Of a stretch of DNA of 64,000 nucleotides, positions 1 through 12,651 are shown piece after piece. Made by a program: the position numbers and the translations under genes. The DNA lies in contig CAJNDS010000376.1 in the NCBI GenBank assembly GCA_905221605.1, positions 90,867 to 154,866 of the forward strand, given 5' to 3'. The notes beneath the pieces are model-generated. The model was not told where the DNA came from, made no database searches, and was given only the letters and a program-made list of their open reading frames with translations. Positions within the stretch are counted from its first letter, which is position 1. Each line of letters begins with the position of its first letter. This stretch comes from Symbiodinium natans (lineage: Eukaryota; Sar; Dinophyceae; Suessiales; Symbiodiniaceae).

Positions 1-1
1 C

Positions 2-1099
2 TTCCATTGCGCAGGTTCAGAGGATGATTGCCAACTGTGGCAAGTCTTGCTGGGAAGCAACATCACCAGGAATGGATTCTTGGCTTCCCAGAAGGGAGGT
101 GTTGGAGTTCGGCCGCGGGCTGTGGCCGGCAGCACCTTTGTGATCTACAAAATACAGAATCCGACAAAGGTCTGGACATGCCCTGCTCATGCCCCCACGC
201 CGCATTGCGGAGACGGCGTCATCTCTGGCGTTGAGGAGTGCGATGCTGTATCTGCTGCAGGAAGCACATACCTGCATGGCTGCAATGCAGCCTGCCAGGT
301 TTCGGAGGGATGGGGGTGCAGCACATCGCCTGAACCCCACTGCAGCCCCCTGTGCGGTGACTCCTTAGTGCTGGGAAATGAAACCTGTGATGATGGCACC
401 ACCTTCCGTTGGGGGGGCTGCACGAACGACTGCAGATTTCACACGCAGCTGAGTTACATCGCTTCCACAGGAGGCTGCGATGCTTCTGCGCAGACAAAGT
501 CAGCTGCAACTGCCGAAGCATGTGAGGCCGCATGCACAGTCGAGGAGAGCTGCGTGGGATACTCCTGGCGAATGGCTGGAGGCTGCAGCCACATCAGTGG
601 TCCACTGCCTACGTCCTTCGGACAAGGACCGGAAACCCAAGCTGACAATAGCCATTGCAAGGTCAAGGCAAGATACCTTCTTCTGAAGGAAGGCCTCCAG
701 TCTGTTGCTGGCAACGCATTTTTACATGAAGCTCACAAGCAGTGCAGAGCACACGGCCTGAAGCCTGTGTCCGTTAGCTCTGTACAAGAGCTTGATGTTG
801 TGTACGACTTTGTCAAGAGGTCTGGGCTAAACTTGAGCCAGCCAAGAGGGGTGCCAATTGGATTGGCCATTGAACATGATAGGAAGAACAGCTACTTCGA
901 CTTGAGCAATGCCTCCTCTGAGTTGGATGCTCTGCTTGCGACGGCCTATAGGAGTGGTCGCTGGCAGACAAGCCAGTGGATGTCAAACGCTGGGGATGCG
1001 GAGATTGTCGGCTTCGGCTTTGGCAATGAAAAGTCCAAGCAGCGCGCTGGTCTGCACGACTGGCGCTTGGACCATTACCCTTCCGGCCTCGTCTGTGAG
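2..1099 (+). CDS. Secreted multidomain protein, 5' exon: Cys-rich repeats, PAN-like, C-type-lectin-like (left-truncated)
   Basis: The frame is open from base 2, so the gene starts outside the window. The protein reads, in order: two Cys-rich repeats of the type with a CGDG start and a CDDG centre (about 200-450; CGDGVISGVEECD, later CGDSLVLGNETCDDG), a Cys-rich PAN/apple-like stretch (about 450-660), and a C-type-lectin-like segment (about 680-1099) ending in GLVCE, the usual last-Cys signature of that fold. These modules occur in extracellular binding proteins, so a surface or secreted role is inferred. The exon probably ends at 1099 (GAG, then a GA donor). The next exon starts at 1242 after an AG, in the same phase, and opens an SRCR domain. 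The Cys-rich repeats are clear; the lectin and PAN assignments are weaker. Confidence 0.7.
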
Positions 1100-1241
1100 G
1101 ACCTGAAGCTGCCGGCAGACCCCCAGGCCGACGGCCATAAGTCCATCACAAGAGATGGTCGTCGTGGTAACTACAGCGCTTTTCTTGACTGCAGCGGCAT
1201 AATGTGCATTCTAGGGGGTGGGGAGATCTGCTGCCGTGGAG

Positions 1242-1939
1242 GTACAAATCCGATTGGCTGGTGGTGGTCAGCGAAATCGTGGCAGAGTGGAGGTGTACCA
1301 CCACCACAAGTGGGGCACTGTCTGCAACAAGGCCAGCGGGGGTGATTTCAATGTGCCTAACTGGGTTTTGTTTGGCTGCCACCAATGCCCAGGGCTCAGG
1401 CATACCTGAAGGGGCCTAGGTACCCAAGATGCGGGGCTAATTGTTTATGCAAGACTCAAAATTTGTACCGATTGGCATTTTCATCGCCCAGATTGCCAAG
1501 GGCTTTACCGACAACAGCGCGGAGGTCTTGTGCCGTGAGCTGGGCTTTCCAGGCGGAAAAGTCCTGAAGGACAAGATGAGCGGACACTTGCCAGCAGGCT
1601 CAGCAGATACCCATCATGTTAAGTTCAACTGCAACCACCGAATATGTATAGAAGTTATAGCAAAGACCCTCAGGTATGCAGGGGTTGAGAAAGTCGCTTC
1701 GGTCGCCTGTGTAGATGTCGTGTGCCCGCTGTCAGGTAAAGGCACCATTTGGATGGCCGAGGTGGCGTGCCGCGGAAGCGAGAGCTCCTTCAAATCATGC
1801 CCCTTCCCAGGCTCGCAGCTCCAGATTCTTCTCTCATGTTCTCTCACTTCGGGCCTCTAATAGCCCATCACCTGCCGAGACGAGAGGTTGGGCCAAGCAC
1901 AACTGCGACCACCAGCAAGATGTTGCTGTGGAGTGCCAG
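1242..1939 (+). CDS. SRCR domain 1 of the multidomain gene, five short exons
   Basis: Scavenger-receptor Cys-rich domain split over about five exons: 1242-1343 (IRLAGGGQRNRGRVEVY then KWGTVC), 1501-1602, 1736-1810 (GKGTIWMAEVACRG, SCPFPG) and 1887-1939 (GWAKHNCDHQQDVAVECQ). Joined in phase, these give about 110 residues, the normal SRCR length, with motifs in the normal order. Inferred introns: 1100-1241 (GA-AG), 1344-1500 (GA-AG), about 1603-1735 (boundary uncertain by one base) and 1811-1886 (GC-AG, 76 bp). Each acceptor is AG followed by G. SRCR domains bind ligands outside the cell. It directly follows the lectin-like exon and belongs to the same protein. Confidence 0.8.
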
Positions 1940-4094
1940 GCTCGAATCTTACATTACGCAAACATGTGTAACTATACCGTGCAGCATTGTGCGGGCATTG
2001 AAGAGCGCAGCGACTTCGTGCACTGGCTGCCTTTGGCGGCGGGGGTGGGAGGTGGTGAGACGGTGAAGATACGATCTCGATTTATCGCGTGGCAGGGTCC
2101 AGAGAATGAGATGAAGCTTCGCTAGCACCTCACTCCCACATCTTCACAGGAGCCGAGTGGATTTTTACTTTCATGATCGTCGTCGTCGTCATCATCATCA
2201 TCGTCGTCGTCGTCGTCGTCGCCGTCGCCGCTATCGTCGTCATCATCGTCACCATCATCAGCACCACCGCCAGTCATCACCATCTCGATCATGCACTCGG
2301 CCCAGCTCATCTCATGCTCTTTCCTGTGCAGTAAGAACGAGCATGTATGTTTGCTGCCTTGGTTCAAAGAATCGACAGCAAGGGTTGCGGGTTGTTTGAT
2401 GGCCCTTGCTTTGTTTCGAGAGGCGACTTGGCTGTGGTGCCCGTTCCATTGTGGACTGTCCTGGCATTCGCGCGCCTTCCTCTTCCTTTTGGGTGCCGTC
2501 GCTGGTTTTGGTTTTGGTGCCTGGGTGGTTTTCTGCTTCTTTAGGGGCTTCTGGCAACCCGAGCCAGTTGTCCGCAAAAGAGGCCTTGCTGGATCAGACC
2601 ACGAGTCTCCAGCATCAACCTCAGGCCAGGCGCCGTCGCTTAGCCGGCTACAGTGCATGGGTGATCAAGATGTGCTTGACCTCACTGTGCAAATTGAGGG
2701 TCGTCAGATTAGGCTTAGGGGTATCAGGACCAGTCCCGCCCCGCAGTCGAGTTCTCGCGTGAGCTCTCGCCAGTGCATCCTCTTTCAGCGTGGGCTCAGG
2801 CCCCATAGCATCCACCCCTAGCTAAAATCTCCGTTACTGCTCCCAGGCACAGCCTTATTCAGAGGTCGTTCACAGCACCCTCAGTTTCAGTCAGTTCCAC
2901 AGCCGGGTCCGTTGGTCCCACTGAGCCAGAGTACCGTTGGAAGGGCAAAGCCAGGTGTTTCAGAGGCGACAGGCGATTGCCTTGGCCTTCGCGCCTTGAT
3001 ACATGTGTTGGCGTACTGGTTTCTATCGCAGTCTGTCCGTGTTGGGCGGCTGCCACTTTGAGAGGTGAGCTTGATCGCCTTGACCCCACACCAAGCCTCA
3101 GCCTGTCCATCCTCCATGCGCAAGGCTTCCGAGCCCCTCGTTGCCGTGTGCTCTTGATAGGGTACATATCACCCACGGCTTTGCCATACCCTCCTCCTTT
3201 GACTCGCTAACGTGGAGTTTGCAGCCCTTACCTCAGCCGAGTCATGTCCCGTTGAGGTGCTGGGCTTCAGCTGGCCTCCGTCAGCATAGATCTTGAGACT
3301 GCAACGTGACCTTGTCACGAGGTGATGCAGAGGGCCAATGGGCTCCTGCTGTGTCTCCTTCTCTTAGTCGAGGAGTTAGAACAAGGACACCAGGCGGCTT
3401 CTTCCGCGTTCATAGGGCCGTCCCTTCAGCTCGTGGTGCCCAGTGCCCCGCTCTTCTCCGTAGACTTGAATGCGAGAGGCCTGGTCCCATTCCACGAGGT
3501 AGAGCCCGTTCAGCCTGCCGCCAGGAGCCACACTCAGGCTCTTTTGTAGGCCTTGGGAACCCTGCCGCGGCCAAGAGCTCGACTCGCCTCAGAGCCGCAT
3601 GCAGCAGACCTTCTTCAGCTTGTGACCATTGCATTCCACTTCCAGCTTCGAGTCGCCTTTGGCCCCACTCGACTCAAACACTGCGTCGCCGCTTCGACGG
3701 CGTTTCGGAGCGCCTTGGTTTGCCAACTGCCAGATCCCACTTCAGACCGGAGGGCAACGCACATGTTGCAACAAACAGAAGATAGCGCTGTCTCTGATGA
3801 GACTGGCAAGTGGAGAAATTCCATGGCATGGTATATAGGAGTGCGAGTTCTGACTATAGTCCATCTCACCTCAACCCATAGTCTGGAAGGTACCTGTGCG
3901 CTTGGCAGATGGGAATGCAAGCCGTGGACGAGTTGAGGTGGGTACGTGTTGGCTGCATCTTAGAATTTGGGTCTTCCCCCCTTGCTTTGAGTTGACACAT
4001 CCAGTTCCTGGATAGATGTCCGGGCCGATCCATAGCAATTCTTTTACTGACCGGTCAAGTTGCAGGAAACATGTATCTTGGAACTCCTTTGCAG
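1940..4094 (+). other. Intron-like region between the two SRCR domains
   Basis: No convincing coding exon. It holds a trinucleotide repeat (about 2173-2285) and probably the unplaced first exon of SRCR 2. Long reading frames here on both strands look like shadows of GC-rich sequence. Confidence 0.5.
2173..2285. repeat. Imperfect CGT/CAT trinucleotide repeat
   Basis: A run of cgt, cat, cgc and related triplets. Read on the minus strand it gives a long poly-Asp stretch, but nothing around it supports a minus-strand gene. Confidence 0.85.
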
Positions 4095-5380
4095 GTCTAT
4101 CACGATCACAAGTGGGGCACGGTTTGTGGCAATGCTTCTTGGCCTTCATCTGCAAAGCCAGACTGTTTGACTTTTTGAAGCTTTCAAAAGATATGGGGTT
4201 AGTGCGGGTGATTGGCCTTCACTCGGCAGTCTCAGATCGTTCAAGTGCGCGCCGCTTTCATTTCAGCCAGTTGCGCGTGTGTCGAACGTGATATGTTGCC
4301 ATGTGCATACATCCGAAGCAGGCTTTCAGCGAGCTGGACGCGCAAGTGGTTTGCCGAGAGCTAGGGCTGTTCCTGGGCTGTCTCGGGGGAGGTTGAACGC
4401 GCCAAGAATGCCGAGAGTCGAAGACCCATTGTTTTTTATGCTTGATGTATCTGCCAATTCAGGTCTATAGGCTACAGTCCAGGCAGCACTTGGCCGATTT
4501 TCAATCTCCAGCTCCTAGCCGTCGCTTTTGGCAGGTTCGGTGGCAAGGCCATCTTGGGATTTGGCAAAGGACATTCTGATTTGCCATGCCACTCCGAGTT
4601 TGTTTGAGAGCTGCAAACTTCTTCTGGGAAGCTAGGCCTAGGGAGATGCAAGTCTTGCAAGTCTGAGCACCTGCCATGAGTGGGTGTCGGTTGTTTGAAC
4701 TGTTTGGTCGTAATACCTTTGGCGTTTTTGGCAGGAAAAGGCACCATATGGATGGATGCTCTCCAGTGCTTTGGCACCGAAGATGTTCTTGATGCCTGCG
4801 TTTTTGCAGGCTGGGAAAGAGACATGCAGAGACCGCAGGGTGTAGTTCGGCTCCCCACTTTCTATCCACTGTTTCCTTCTGCATGCACGTTTCTCTACAT
4901 TTCCTTCACCTGTTGCTGTGCTCACTTGTCAGGGTTTTGAGGTATCTTTCAGGCTGCCCATGCCTTGTTTCTGGTCTCAGTGCCTCTCTCGACGAACCCT
5001 CCGACCTCTCTCGAACCCCTCGGACCCCTCTTTCTCACTCTCGCGCTCGCTCTCTCTCCAGCGCAGCCCAAACCCTCACTGCCCCCACTGCCCCCAACCG
5101 TCCTCACCGCCGATGGTAAGGCAGCTATGGTGGCGACTTATACATTTTCTCCTTGCTCCTCCGTGTAACGGCATGTATCTAGCTTAGCGTGGATTTCTGG
5201 GGCTTCACTCTGTTGGGCTGCATTTTTTGGCTTCTGCCAGACCTGTCTCAAATCCTTCATCAACAACCATATGCCTGTCGGAGACCTTTGCTGTCGACAG
5301 AGCATCCATCACGGCTTTCTGTGCCAGGCTGGGGTAAGACTTCGTGCGAGCATAAGCAAGACGCTGGCGTGCAATGTCAG
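4095..5380 (+). CDS. SRCR domain 2 of the multidomain gene, four exons seen
   Basis: A second SRCR copy. Exons: 4095-4133 (VYHDHKWGTVCGN), 4322 to about 4388 (ELDAQVVCRELG), 4735-4809 (GKGTIWMDALQC then ACVFAG) and 5328-5380 (GWGKTSCEHKQDAGVQCQ). The last exon is 53 bp, exactly as in SRCR 1, and uses the same phases, so the intron positions are conserved between the two copies. Intron 4810-5327 has the same bases at both edges (CAG|GCTGGG), the direct-repeat pattern of introner-type introns. The first part of this domain (the RLVGG-like start) was not placed; an IRLRG-like reading near 2700 is a weak candidate. Confidence 0.75.
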
Positions 5381-5551
5381 GCCGGTATTTCACATGAAGC
5401 AGCTTGGTGTTATTTGGGCAGGCCGTAGTGCCACAGCCTGGTAAGTCGGGTGTGACGAAGCTGATAGGATCGGGTTGGGGCGGTTGGCAGCCTTGTTTAT
5501 CGTCGAAGCAGCTCCCCTGGCTTGCGGGCCACCCTGGAGGCAAGCAAGGAG

Positions 5552-5910
5552 GTGCCTGCCACCCCATCCTACGGAGCAGTGGAAGTTGAGGGGAAGGTCT
5601 TCGAGAAGTTTTGGTGGTACCCGCCGCGAACTTCCTGGCCGACAAGTGGCCACCCTGCAGAGAGAGGGCATGTCCGCATTCTGTCCATGTTGTCAAAGCC
5701 TCAGGTAGCATGCTCTTTCTATGTCTTCAGCTTGGTGCCTGACCTTCAACGCATCCTGGCCAAGGCAAGACGGACGTGCTGGGTGACATGTTCGGGGCTT
5801 GCAAAGCCACGGATGCCGTGTGCTTCCAGAGGCTGCCCGCGGATATGCAAGCGGGGGAGCTGTTGGCCATCGATGCTTTTCCAAAGTTACGGCTGCTTGA
5901 TAGCTACTGA
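5552..5910 (+). CDS. KFWW domain, copy 1 (unrecognised family), C-terminal end of the SRCR gene
   Basis: Exon 5552-5704 reads SYGAVEVEGKVFEKFWWY and ends SMLSKPQ; exon 5764-5910 reads GKTDVLGDMFGACKATDAVC, FQRLP, GELLAIDAF and meets a stop at 5908-5910. The first exon follows SRCR 2 in phase 0 through a GC-AG intron (5381-5551), so one protein probably joins SRCR to this domain. I do not recognise the family. A second copy with matching motifs and matching intron position lies at 13046-15192. The 5705-5763 junction keeps frame only if one splice site is moved by one base from the usual AG. The true end could be further downstream if the stop is spliced away. Confidence 0.6.
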
Positions 5911-8900
5911 AATTGTGAAGAGTCAGTAAAGGCTAGCAAGGCTTCATAATGAGCGTGTGTACTGGCTCTGAGACGGGTTGATCAGAAAATGGGCCACCGA
6001 ACGGGGCAGGCACGGATGCCTCAGTCGCCACACCCATTCAGTCTTGTCACCCCCCAAAGTTCGTGCTGGATCATGGCCTGTATTTCCTTGTAGTTTCTAG
6101 CATGTTTGCTACTTGTGAACTACGTGACTCGCATACTGGTCTTTGTGCCAGTCCAGAAGGAGAAAGGATCACGCTACACATGATGGTAGCATAAGATTGC
6201 AACCTTCGTTACTGCTTGAAAAAGCCATCATTCTTGACCTACCTTGAAATCTATGGTACAGCAAATGTACAGCAACATATCCAGTGACAAAAGGTGCCGT
6301 GATCACTTCTGGTCTTTGTTTCTTACCTGACCACACTTCGCAGCCTATGCAGCAACCGATTTGTACGCGTTCCACCAGGTTCCCTTAGCATCCCTTAACC
6401 CGTCGCCCTCAAGCAGAAGCCGCAAAGCCACGGACATGCGCGCCGAGGATGGCTTGGGCAACCGAAGGATTTGGAAGCTTCTTGGCCCACATCGGCCGCA
6501 TCGAGACTTGAACACTCATACAGCCCGGCGACTGAGGTAAAGGCTGTTAACACTGTGCGGAAACTACTGTACATACTTTGACAGGCACATAGGGGCATTT
6601 CCCTAGTACTGCGCGATCGCACGCCTCTGCTCTGTTCAGATCTACGGCCGCCTTACTCGGGGTTGTTGCATGCAGTGTTAAACAAGCACAGAAGGATGCG
6701 GACCCCCGTGCTGGAAGGTTCAACGATAACGCAGTGAGTCAGGCCGCCTTCGCAGCACTGCGGACGCCGGGCCACAAATTAAGGTTCTGTGTTCATGCTG
6801 TTGCACCGTAGCACCGTTTGAACCAAGGCCTGTTCTTACTGGCACCTCAGCTCTATGAGTTTTCTAGAGCTATCAACGCGAAATACTTTGAATGCGGCGA
6901 CCGGGTCTCGCACTAGGCATGTGGAATTTGAACCTCAGCAGCTGATGTCCCCACTCGTACGGTGGCTCGGAATTCGGAAGATTCAGCTTCTGAGAAGAGT
7001 TGTTATCCCGATGCTCCCTGACCTTAATTCCGCAATATTTCGCAAGCCCTACACCTTCAGACACGAAGAAGCTCTTCAAACGAAGCCGCCTTGAAGCCTC
7101 AAAGCCCAAGGGATGGCAACACCACGGACGGCCTCGAGGGGTATGCTTGGAATCCTGAAGTGCGCCAGCCGCAGTCAGATGAGCACTGTGAACACCGCAT
7201 CATTCCCTTCGGTGGTGTTGCGCATTTTTGATCCTGCTGTGTCCTTCTATGTCGTGGCTTGTGCAGCAATGTAAGGGGTTTTAGGCAGCACAGATGGCTT
7301 AGTCGCCAAGCAAACGATGAACTGTAGCACACATTGCACACAGGCGACCCGAATCAGAGAGCTCCCGTGGTGCTTGTCAGAAACGCTGGCTTAGGGTCAG
7401 ATTGTGGGGGGTGGAGCGCACTTTTCCAGGCTCCACCGTTCAATGAGGTCAGCCTTGGTGCACCACATGCAGTTCCCATCTGGGGGGTTGGCTTGGCAAG
7501 TTGACTTCTGCAGGCGCTGACCGGCACCGCGACGCAAGAGAAGCAGCAACACTTCATGCAACTTGGAAACCCCTTCAAATACTCAGGGGTGACGGCATCT
7601 TACTGAGTCTCCGGATTGAGCTGACCCAGGCTCTGACAATCAAGCCGAAACGCCAAGAATTTGGGAGGTACTTGGGTGCCTATCAGTCGCCCTGAACGGA
7701 GCTCTTAGCCTTGACAAGGAACCTGACGCCGGAGCTCTAGACGTCGGATAATGCCAAGTCTCAGCTGTGCCCAGGTATCACCAGCAAGGCGAGACGAAAT
7801 CCCTCCTGCTGGATCATGATGGCAGCGGCTGCAAATCCACCTTGCGTTTCTCTTGCAGGGGAGCAGGTTATGCAGTTGACACGGGCCTTTTGTTAGCCCG
7901 AGAAGTTCATCATGTTGAAGTGGGATAAATAGTCCCAAGAAGTAAGATTACCATCGGCCCTAAGATGTACACAGAGAGGGAATCTGTCTAATGCGTTTTT
8001 GTGCAAACCCTAAGTCTTAAGTCTCATGGTTTGTGGCTGGGGGAGATGGTCTCGTGATCACAACAGCACAATACTGACAACCTGGCAGCAACCATTGAGA
8101 GCCTAGTGAAATAGCGGTGAGGATGGCCGAAACCCGAGACAGCTGCGAGGCAATCCGGGGGTTCAAAGCTCAGGTACATGGGGCCGGTGAAGGAGCCGCA
8201 GTTGCAACTTAGCCGGTGGGAATCTTGATTCTGCGGGCTTCTTGGGTTCTTCCTTGCGCTGTCCTGTGGGCGTCGGCACTGTTTTTTTTCGCCCTTCCCA
8301 ATCTTTTCCACACCAGATTCACCAGATGAAAGCGGTGCATCGGCGCACCGCAGCCCCTAACCGCAGGCTGGAAATGTAGAGCCCCTGCTCACCCTGCGCT
8401 TCCTCTGATCGGAGGAACCTCCCAACAGCACGAGTGCAAACGTGAGAATATGCGAGAATCCTGCTACAGCACAACACTCCCATCTGTCCATAGGGAAGTC
8501 TCCATCCTAGCTTACTGAAACGAGCTGGAGAGCTTCAACGCTCCGCCTTGCTTGCAAATACTCCAGCCTGCCGCTTGCCCAGTTCTACGGCCACATCACA
8601 TTGACAGCAAGGAAAGGAACCAAAGCTGTTCAACAGGTCTCCAAAGGCACATGTTATCTTCCTAGTTTCGAGCCGCAGTTGATAACAAAACCGCAAGCCT
8701 GCCTGATGGCTCGGCATGAAGATCTGGCAGGGCCGCATAGCTTGAGCAAATGCTGAGAGGCGTTTCCGCATCCTTGAGAGTCTAAGGAGAGCGCGAGGTG
8801 CAGCCTGGGACTCTGGGAGTGAACCGTTTCATTGATCAAGTCGTCATGTGGTGAGATGCAGCTCTTGCAGAGTCTTGAGTTTTAGAAGATTCTGAGATTT

Positions 8901-10798
8901 ACAAAGCTGGTAGAAGTCGCAGTTCGGAGTGAGTTGAGGCCTCGACCACCCCTAGAAGTGGATGTTCGCAGGGAGTTGAGGCGTTTGAGGCCTCCCGAAG
9001 TACGCACACTGGGAGGCCACCCACTATGTAACAAGTTCAGTCGGTTCAGTCGTGGGCCTTCGAAAGCCTTGCAGACCGCTTAAAGCTTCCTTGCGCATCT
9101 GAGCTCCTGGAAAGGTGCTCTGCTCTTGGGATGGACCATGGCCTCACTCTCTACTACCGCAATATGACGGCCGCTCGGATTTAACGCCCGAAGGCTGGCA
9201 GCAGCGGGTAGCGAACGCAGACGCATTCGGGAAACGGGGCGGAATTCAGGCATGGAGCTCAGGAAACAAGCCCCGACTTTATCCAAGACAATTCACCCCC
9301 CCTCATAGGGGGGTCTGGGAATGGCCGAACAGTGCCCGACACGGCGACGCAAGCCCAGCTTCCGGAGACCAGGGAGGCTTGAGTCACTGCACCCTGCCCA
9401 CGCCCTGAAATCGAACCGGAAAGGCTGGCAACAAAGGGTTTTCGGCCGAGATGCATCATGGCACCTGTCATGCCGGCGACATCGGCTGCGAGCATTGCTG
9501 GGTCGCTGCGGAGGTTAGGAGACCTGCCCGTCGTGTCGTGCTTGCAAGTTGTTTCTATAGCCCTGCTGCTGAACAGAACCTGGTTTCGGTTCCAGGAAGC
9601 CATAAATTCTGAGCACTGAACCCTAAACTCTAAATGCCAACACTTCCATCGACCCACAAGTGACACAAGGAATAGAGACATGAGACATAAGTGATCCAGG
9701 TCTCGGCCGGCGAGGAACCTGCGTCTTGGCTTTTTTAAAGCGTCTTGGTTTCTCATACGCTTCAGGAGGGCGTCGGTGGAAGCAACCCGAAGTACAAAAC
9801 CCCAACTTTCCCGAACGTCCCGAATTCAGACACTTCAATCGGACGCCTGCATCATAGATCCCGAGAGCCAACATTCCTCATGCAATGATGGCAAAGTCGC
9901 TGGGAAGCCATAGCCACAAGCTCAGGAAACGCTCATGCACCAATGCAATATGGAGTCGCGCAGGGATGTTATATGGTCGACATAGGCTAGGCTTAGTGGC
10001 TTGGTTTGTTGGGACTACAATGTTGCTTCGAGATGTTGCCATCTTCGCGCAGACCCTAAGAAGGATATCATGTAGGGTTCAGTCAACTAGCGTTGTATAG
10101 TGTCCATACAGACATCTTGCAATGTTCGCAAAAGTTCGGCATAGGTCTATTCGAGACTTGTTTAGGTACAGGTCCTGTGTTGATTTTGCACAGACCCTCA
10201 TGTGCAGGCCTATAGCATAGACCTTACAGCTCAAGGTTCTCGTAGTGCATCGTAGAGTCCTAGAGGGTACGAATTGCAACGCCTGATCTGTTGCTCGACA
10301 GGTATGCGGCACTTGTCCAGCGAGATGGAAGAGCATCACGAAGAGCAACAGTTTTTGGCCATGGCCTTAAATGGTGTTCTGTACATGCAAAGAGCTTGCA
10401 GGGGTCTCAAGACCCAAAGCCCCTACCTCAATCAGTTATTGCAATGTGCAGAAGAAACGCAGCGCCCAGAGACTGGTGCGCAGAAGTGGTGTGGCAATGG
10501 CAAACTTTGCCTGTCGTCACCGCCAAGCTGCAACTGGGCCATGTGTCACAAGTGTGTAGAGTGTAGCATTTAGTATCGGCGGTTAACGCGCGCAATCGAA
10601 CCTGTAGAGCCTCTCATGGCGGTGGCGTGCAGCGACTCCAGCGTGTTTCATGAGGTGGGATGCGACCGGCACGAAGCCACGTTGGTCGCCAGCTACTATT
10701 GCTTTCCGCTACAAGGCTCTGGTCGATCAGCGCTGCGCCGGGTCCTCAGTAGTTGATTCATTCGTTTGGTTGGTTTGTGCGAGGCCACCGACAAACAG
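5911..10798. other. No gene recognised
   Basis: About 4.9 kb between the SRCR/KFWW gene and the LamG-like exon. Both strands were read. Frames are short and show no family motif or convincing exon with phase-matched neighbours. There are no telomere-type arrays here, unlike the region from 13 kb on. It may be intergenic or a long intron. Confidence 0.5.
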
Positions 10799-11146
10799 AA
10801 AGCCTCTCTGTTTGGGTCGCACACTGCGTACCTCTCCGTCCGCGACCATGGAAAGAAGTTCAAGATGTTCTGCTGGGACCGTGGCGTTCACCGTTTCAAC
10901 TATGGTCATCATGCTTCCTCGGTACAGGACGGTCAGTGGCACGAGATTGTCCTTGCTTTCAATGGAGACTGGGCAAAACTGTACGTGGACGGTAAACGAG
11001 TCATGCAGCACGGCGGCTGCACTCGCTTCCGCAAAGAGCTGGGGGCGATGCGATTCGGCTACCACCAGTGCGAGTATTCCAGGATAAGTTTGTGGGACCG
11101 CGAGCTCGAAGAACGGGAGATCTCCACGGGCAAGGCAGGAGATTGA
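10799..11146 (+). CDS. LamG / concanavalin A-like domain exon, C-terminal
   Basis: After an AG at 10797-10798 the frame stays open to a stop at 11144-11146. It reads LFGSHTAYLSVRDHG, then DGQWHEIVLAFNGDWAKLY, VDGKRV and ISLWDRELEEREI. The WHEIV...LYVDG...V and late I.LWDREL pattern is typical of LamG / concanavalin-like jelly-roll domains that bind sugars or proteins outside the cell. The first strands of the fold should be in upstream exons that I could not place. It could be part of a larger extracellular protein. Confidence 0.6.
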   Translation, partial: KASLFGSHTAYLSVRDHGKKFKMFCWDRGVHRFNYGHHASSVQDGQWHEIVLAFNGDWAKLYVDGKRVMQHGGCTRFRKELGAMRFGYHQCEYSRISLWDRELEEREISTGKAGD

Positions 11147-11524
11147 TAACATCTGGGGTCCCCTTGTGCGCCCCAGAATGACATCTGTTAGAAGGACTCC
11201 AAGAATCTTACATAAGCTCCCGAATTCAACACGCGTGTTTCAGCTGAATCCTGAATTCGTGAGATATTGAGCACGGTATTATTCGCGGGGCGTGCCAAGA
11301 CTATTGTTTCTGCCGTTTCGATTCTCATGGCAAGGCTTTCAGTCAGTTTATTGAAATTTAGGGATGATAGGGACGACAATGTTTGGGAGATAAGATCATG
11401 GCCCCAAGTGCACCTCAGTCACTATGTCTACCATGCCCAGACAGAAATCTCAGTATCCTTGCCTTCAAGCAGCCGAAATGTTACAGCTTGAGGGCTCAAC
11501 CAGGCAATCTGCTCTGAGAAGGGC

Positions 11525-11716
11525 TTGGTTTCCCAGTACCTGATGGCGGACAAGAAAGATGAGAAGGGGAAAGGCCCTGACCTGCGCGTGTCAGGCCCGT
11601 GGTCATTCAAAGTAATATTGGACCAATGCCTTCCATTTGGGGTGGGGAGCATGACGGTCAAAGTACAGTGTACCGGATTGTGTGCTGCAAGGAGGCCTGG
11701 CCATTGCCGGATCTAG
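11525..11716 (+). CDS. Weak exon candidate, unknown
   Basis: A short open stretch with a balanced composition (LRVSGPWSFKVILDQ, VGSMTVKVQC) that could be a beta-rich exon. No family recognised and no phase-matched partner found. Chance is quite possible. Confidence 0.2.
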   Translation: MVSQYLMADKKDEKGKGPDLRVSGPWSFKVILDQCLPFGVGSMTVKVQCTGLCAARRPGHCRI

Positions 11717-11979
11717 ACTGCCACCCCCCCTCCCTGAGGTGGAGACTTTGGACGGTCCCGCTGCAAAGTCACAAGCTCAGTATGGAGTTGTGCAGTTGTA
11801 TTCTAAAGGGCCTGTCGCGGGCACGCCCCGGGCGGAGCAGCCACAACAACAACCACAACGACAACAACCACAACCACAGCGCGCGCGGAGGCGTATGCGG
11901 GGCTGGCTCGCCGAGTGCCATGTTATGGCAGCGTCCTTCGAAGTCTTGCCGCCCTAAACCCTCCTTCCCCTTCCCCCCA

Positions 11980-12060
11980 GGAGCCGCTGATGCTGCTGAT
12001 GCTCGCCCCCCGCATCCCCAAGGAGAAACGAAGCCGCGCATCATCAGCATCAGCGGCTCC
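11980..12060. repeat. Inverted repeat, about 23 bp arms
   Basis: GGAGCCGCTGATGCTGCTG at 11980 is mirrored by CAGCATCAGCGGCTCC ending at 12060, with about 35 bp between. It could form a strong hairpin; it may be an end of a small mobile element. No terminator role is implied. Confidence 0.7.
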
Positions 12061-12651
12061 GGCCTCCGGCTTCTGGGGGCATATGTCGGCCTCAAAACGG
12101 AAAGGCACGAAAACCACGGTATTTACAGTGTTTTCCGCGTTTTTCAAGCTCTCAGCCGCATCCGAAACCCGAGACCCAACCCGCTGATGCTCATGATGCG
12201 CTCTTGTGGCCCTTTGGGGTGGCCGATGCCCCCCAAAAAACATCAACAACGCGTCTTCGGCAAAAGTTGAAAAATAGAGTCGATGATGCTCTCCGGGGTC
12301 GTTTTTTGGGACCCCCCGTGCACCCAAAAAATGCGTCCGGGAGCCCAATTTCGGTGGGGAATAGCGCGTTTTTCGCGATGAAAAAGGTACCCAAAACGTG
12401 ATGCCCGCCGGAAGCCGAATTTGGAGCCGGATGTTGTCGAGCCAACCGGGTCGGCGGCCCCGGGGTGGCTAAAGCTAGGGCTGGCGCCTAACGGCGTCGG
12501 ACCACGGGCGTGCCCGGATTTAAGAGCCTCCGGCTCGAGCCGCCGACCCGGCTGGAGCATAGTTGAAAGGTCTAAACCCGCTCGTCGGCTCAAAGGATGC
12601 CTGCTCGGCAGAGTCCCGAAACTTGTGAAACGCTTGAGCCTCTGTGAAACG

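Noticed and set aside
2122-2658. A 178-residue minus-strand frame with a poly-Asp tail
   Set aside because: Produced by a trinucleotide repeat. No other minus-strand evidence; all recognised genes are on +.
11980-12060. A bacterial-type terminator hairpin
   Set aside because: The inverted repeat is strong, but the DNA is eukaryotic and no T run or gene end fits.
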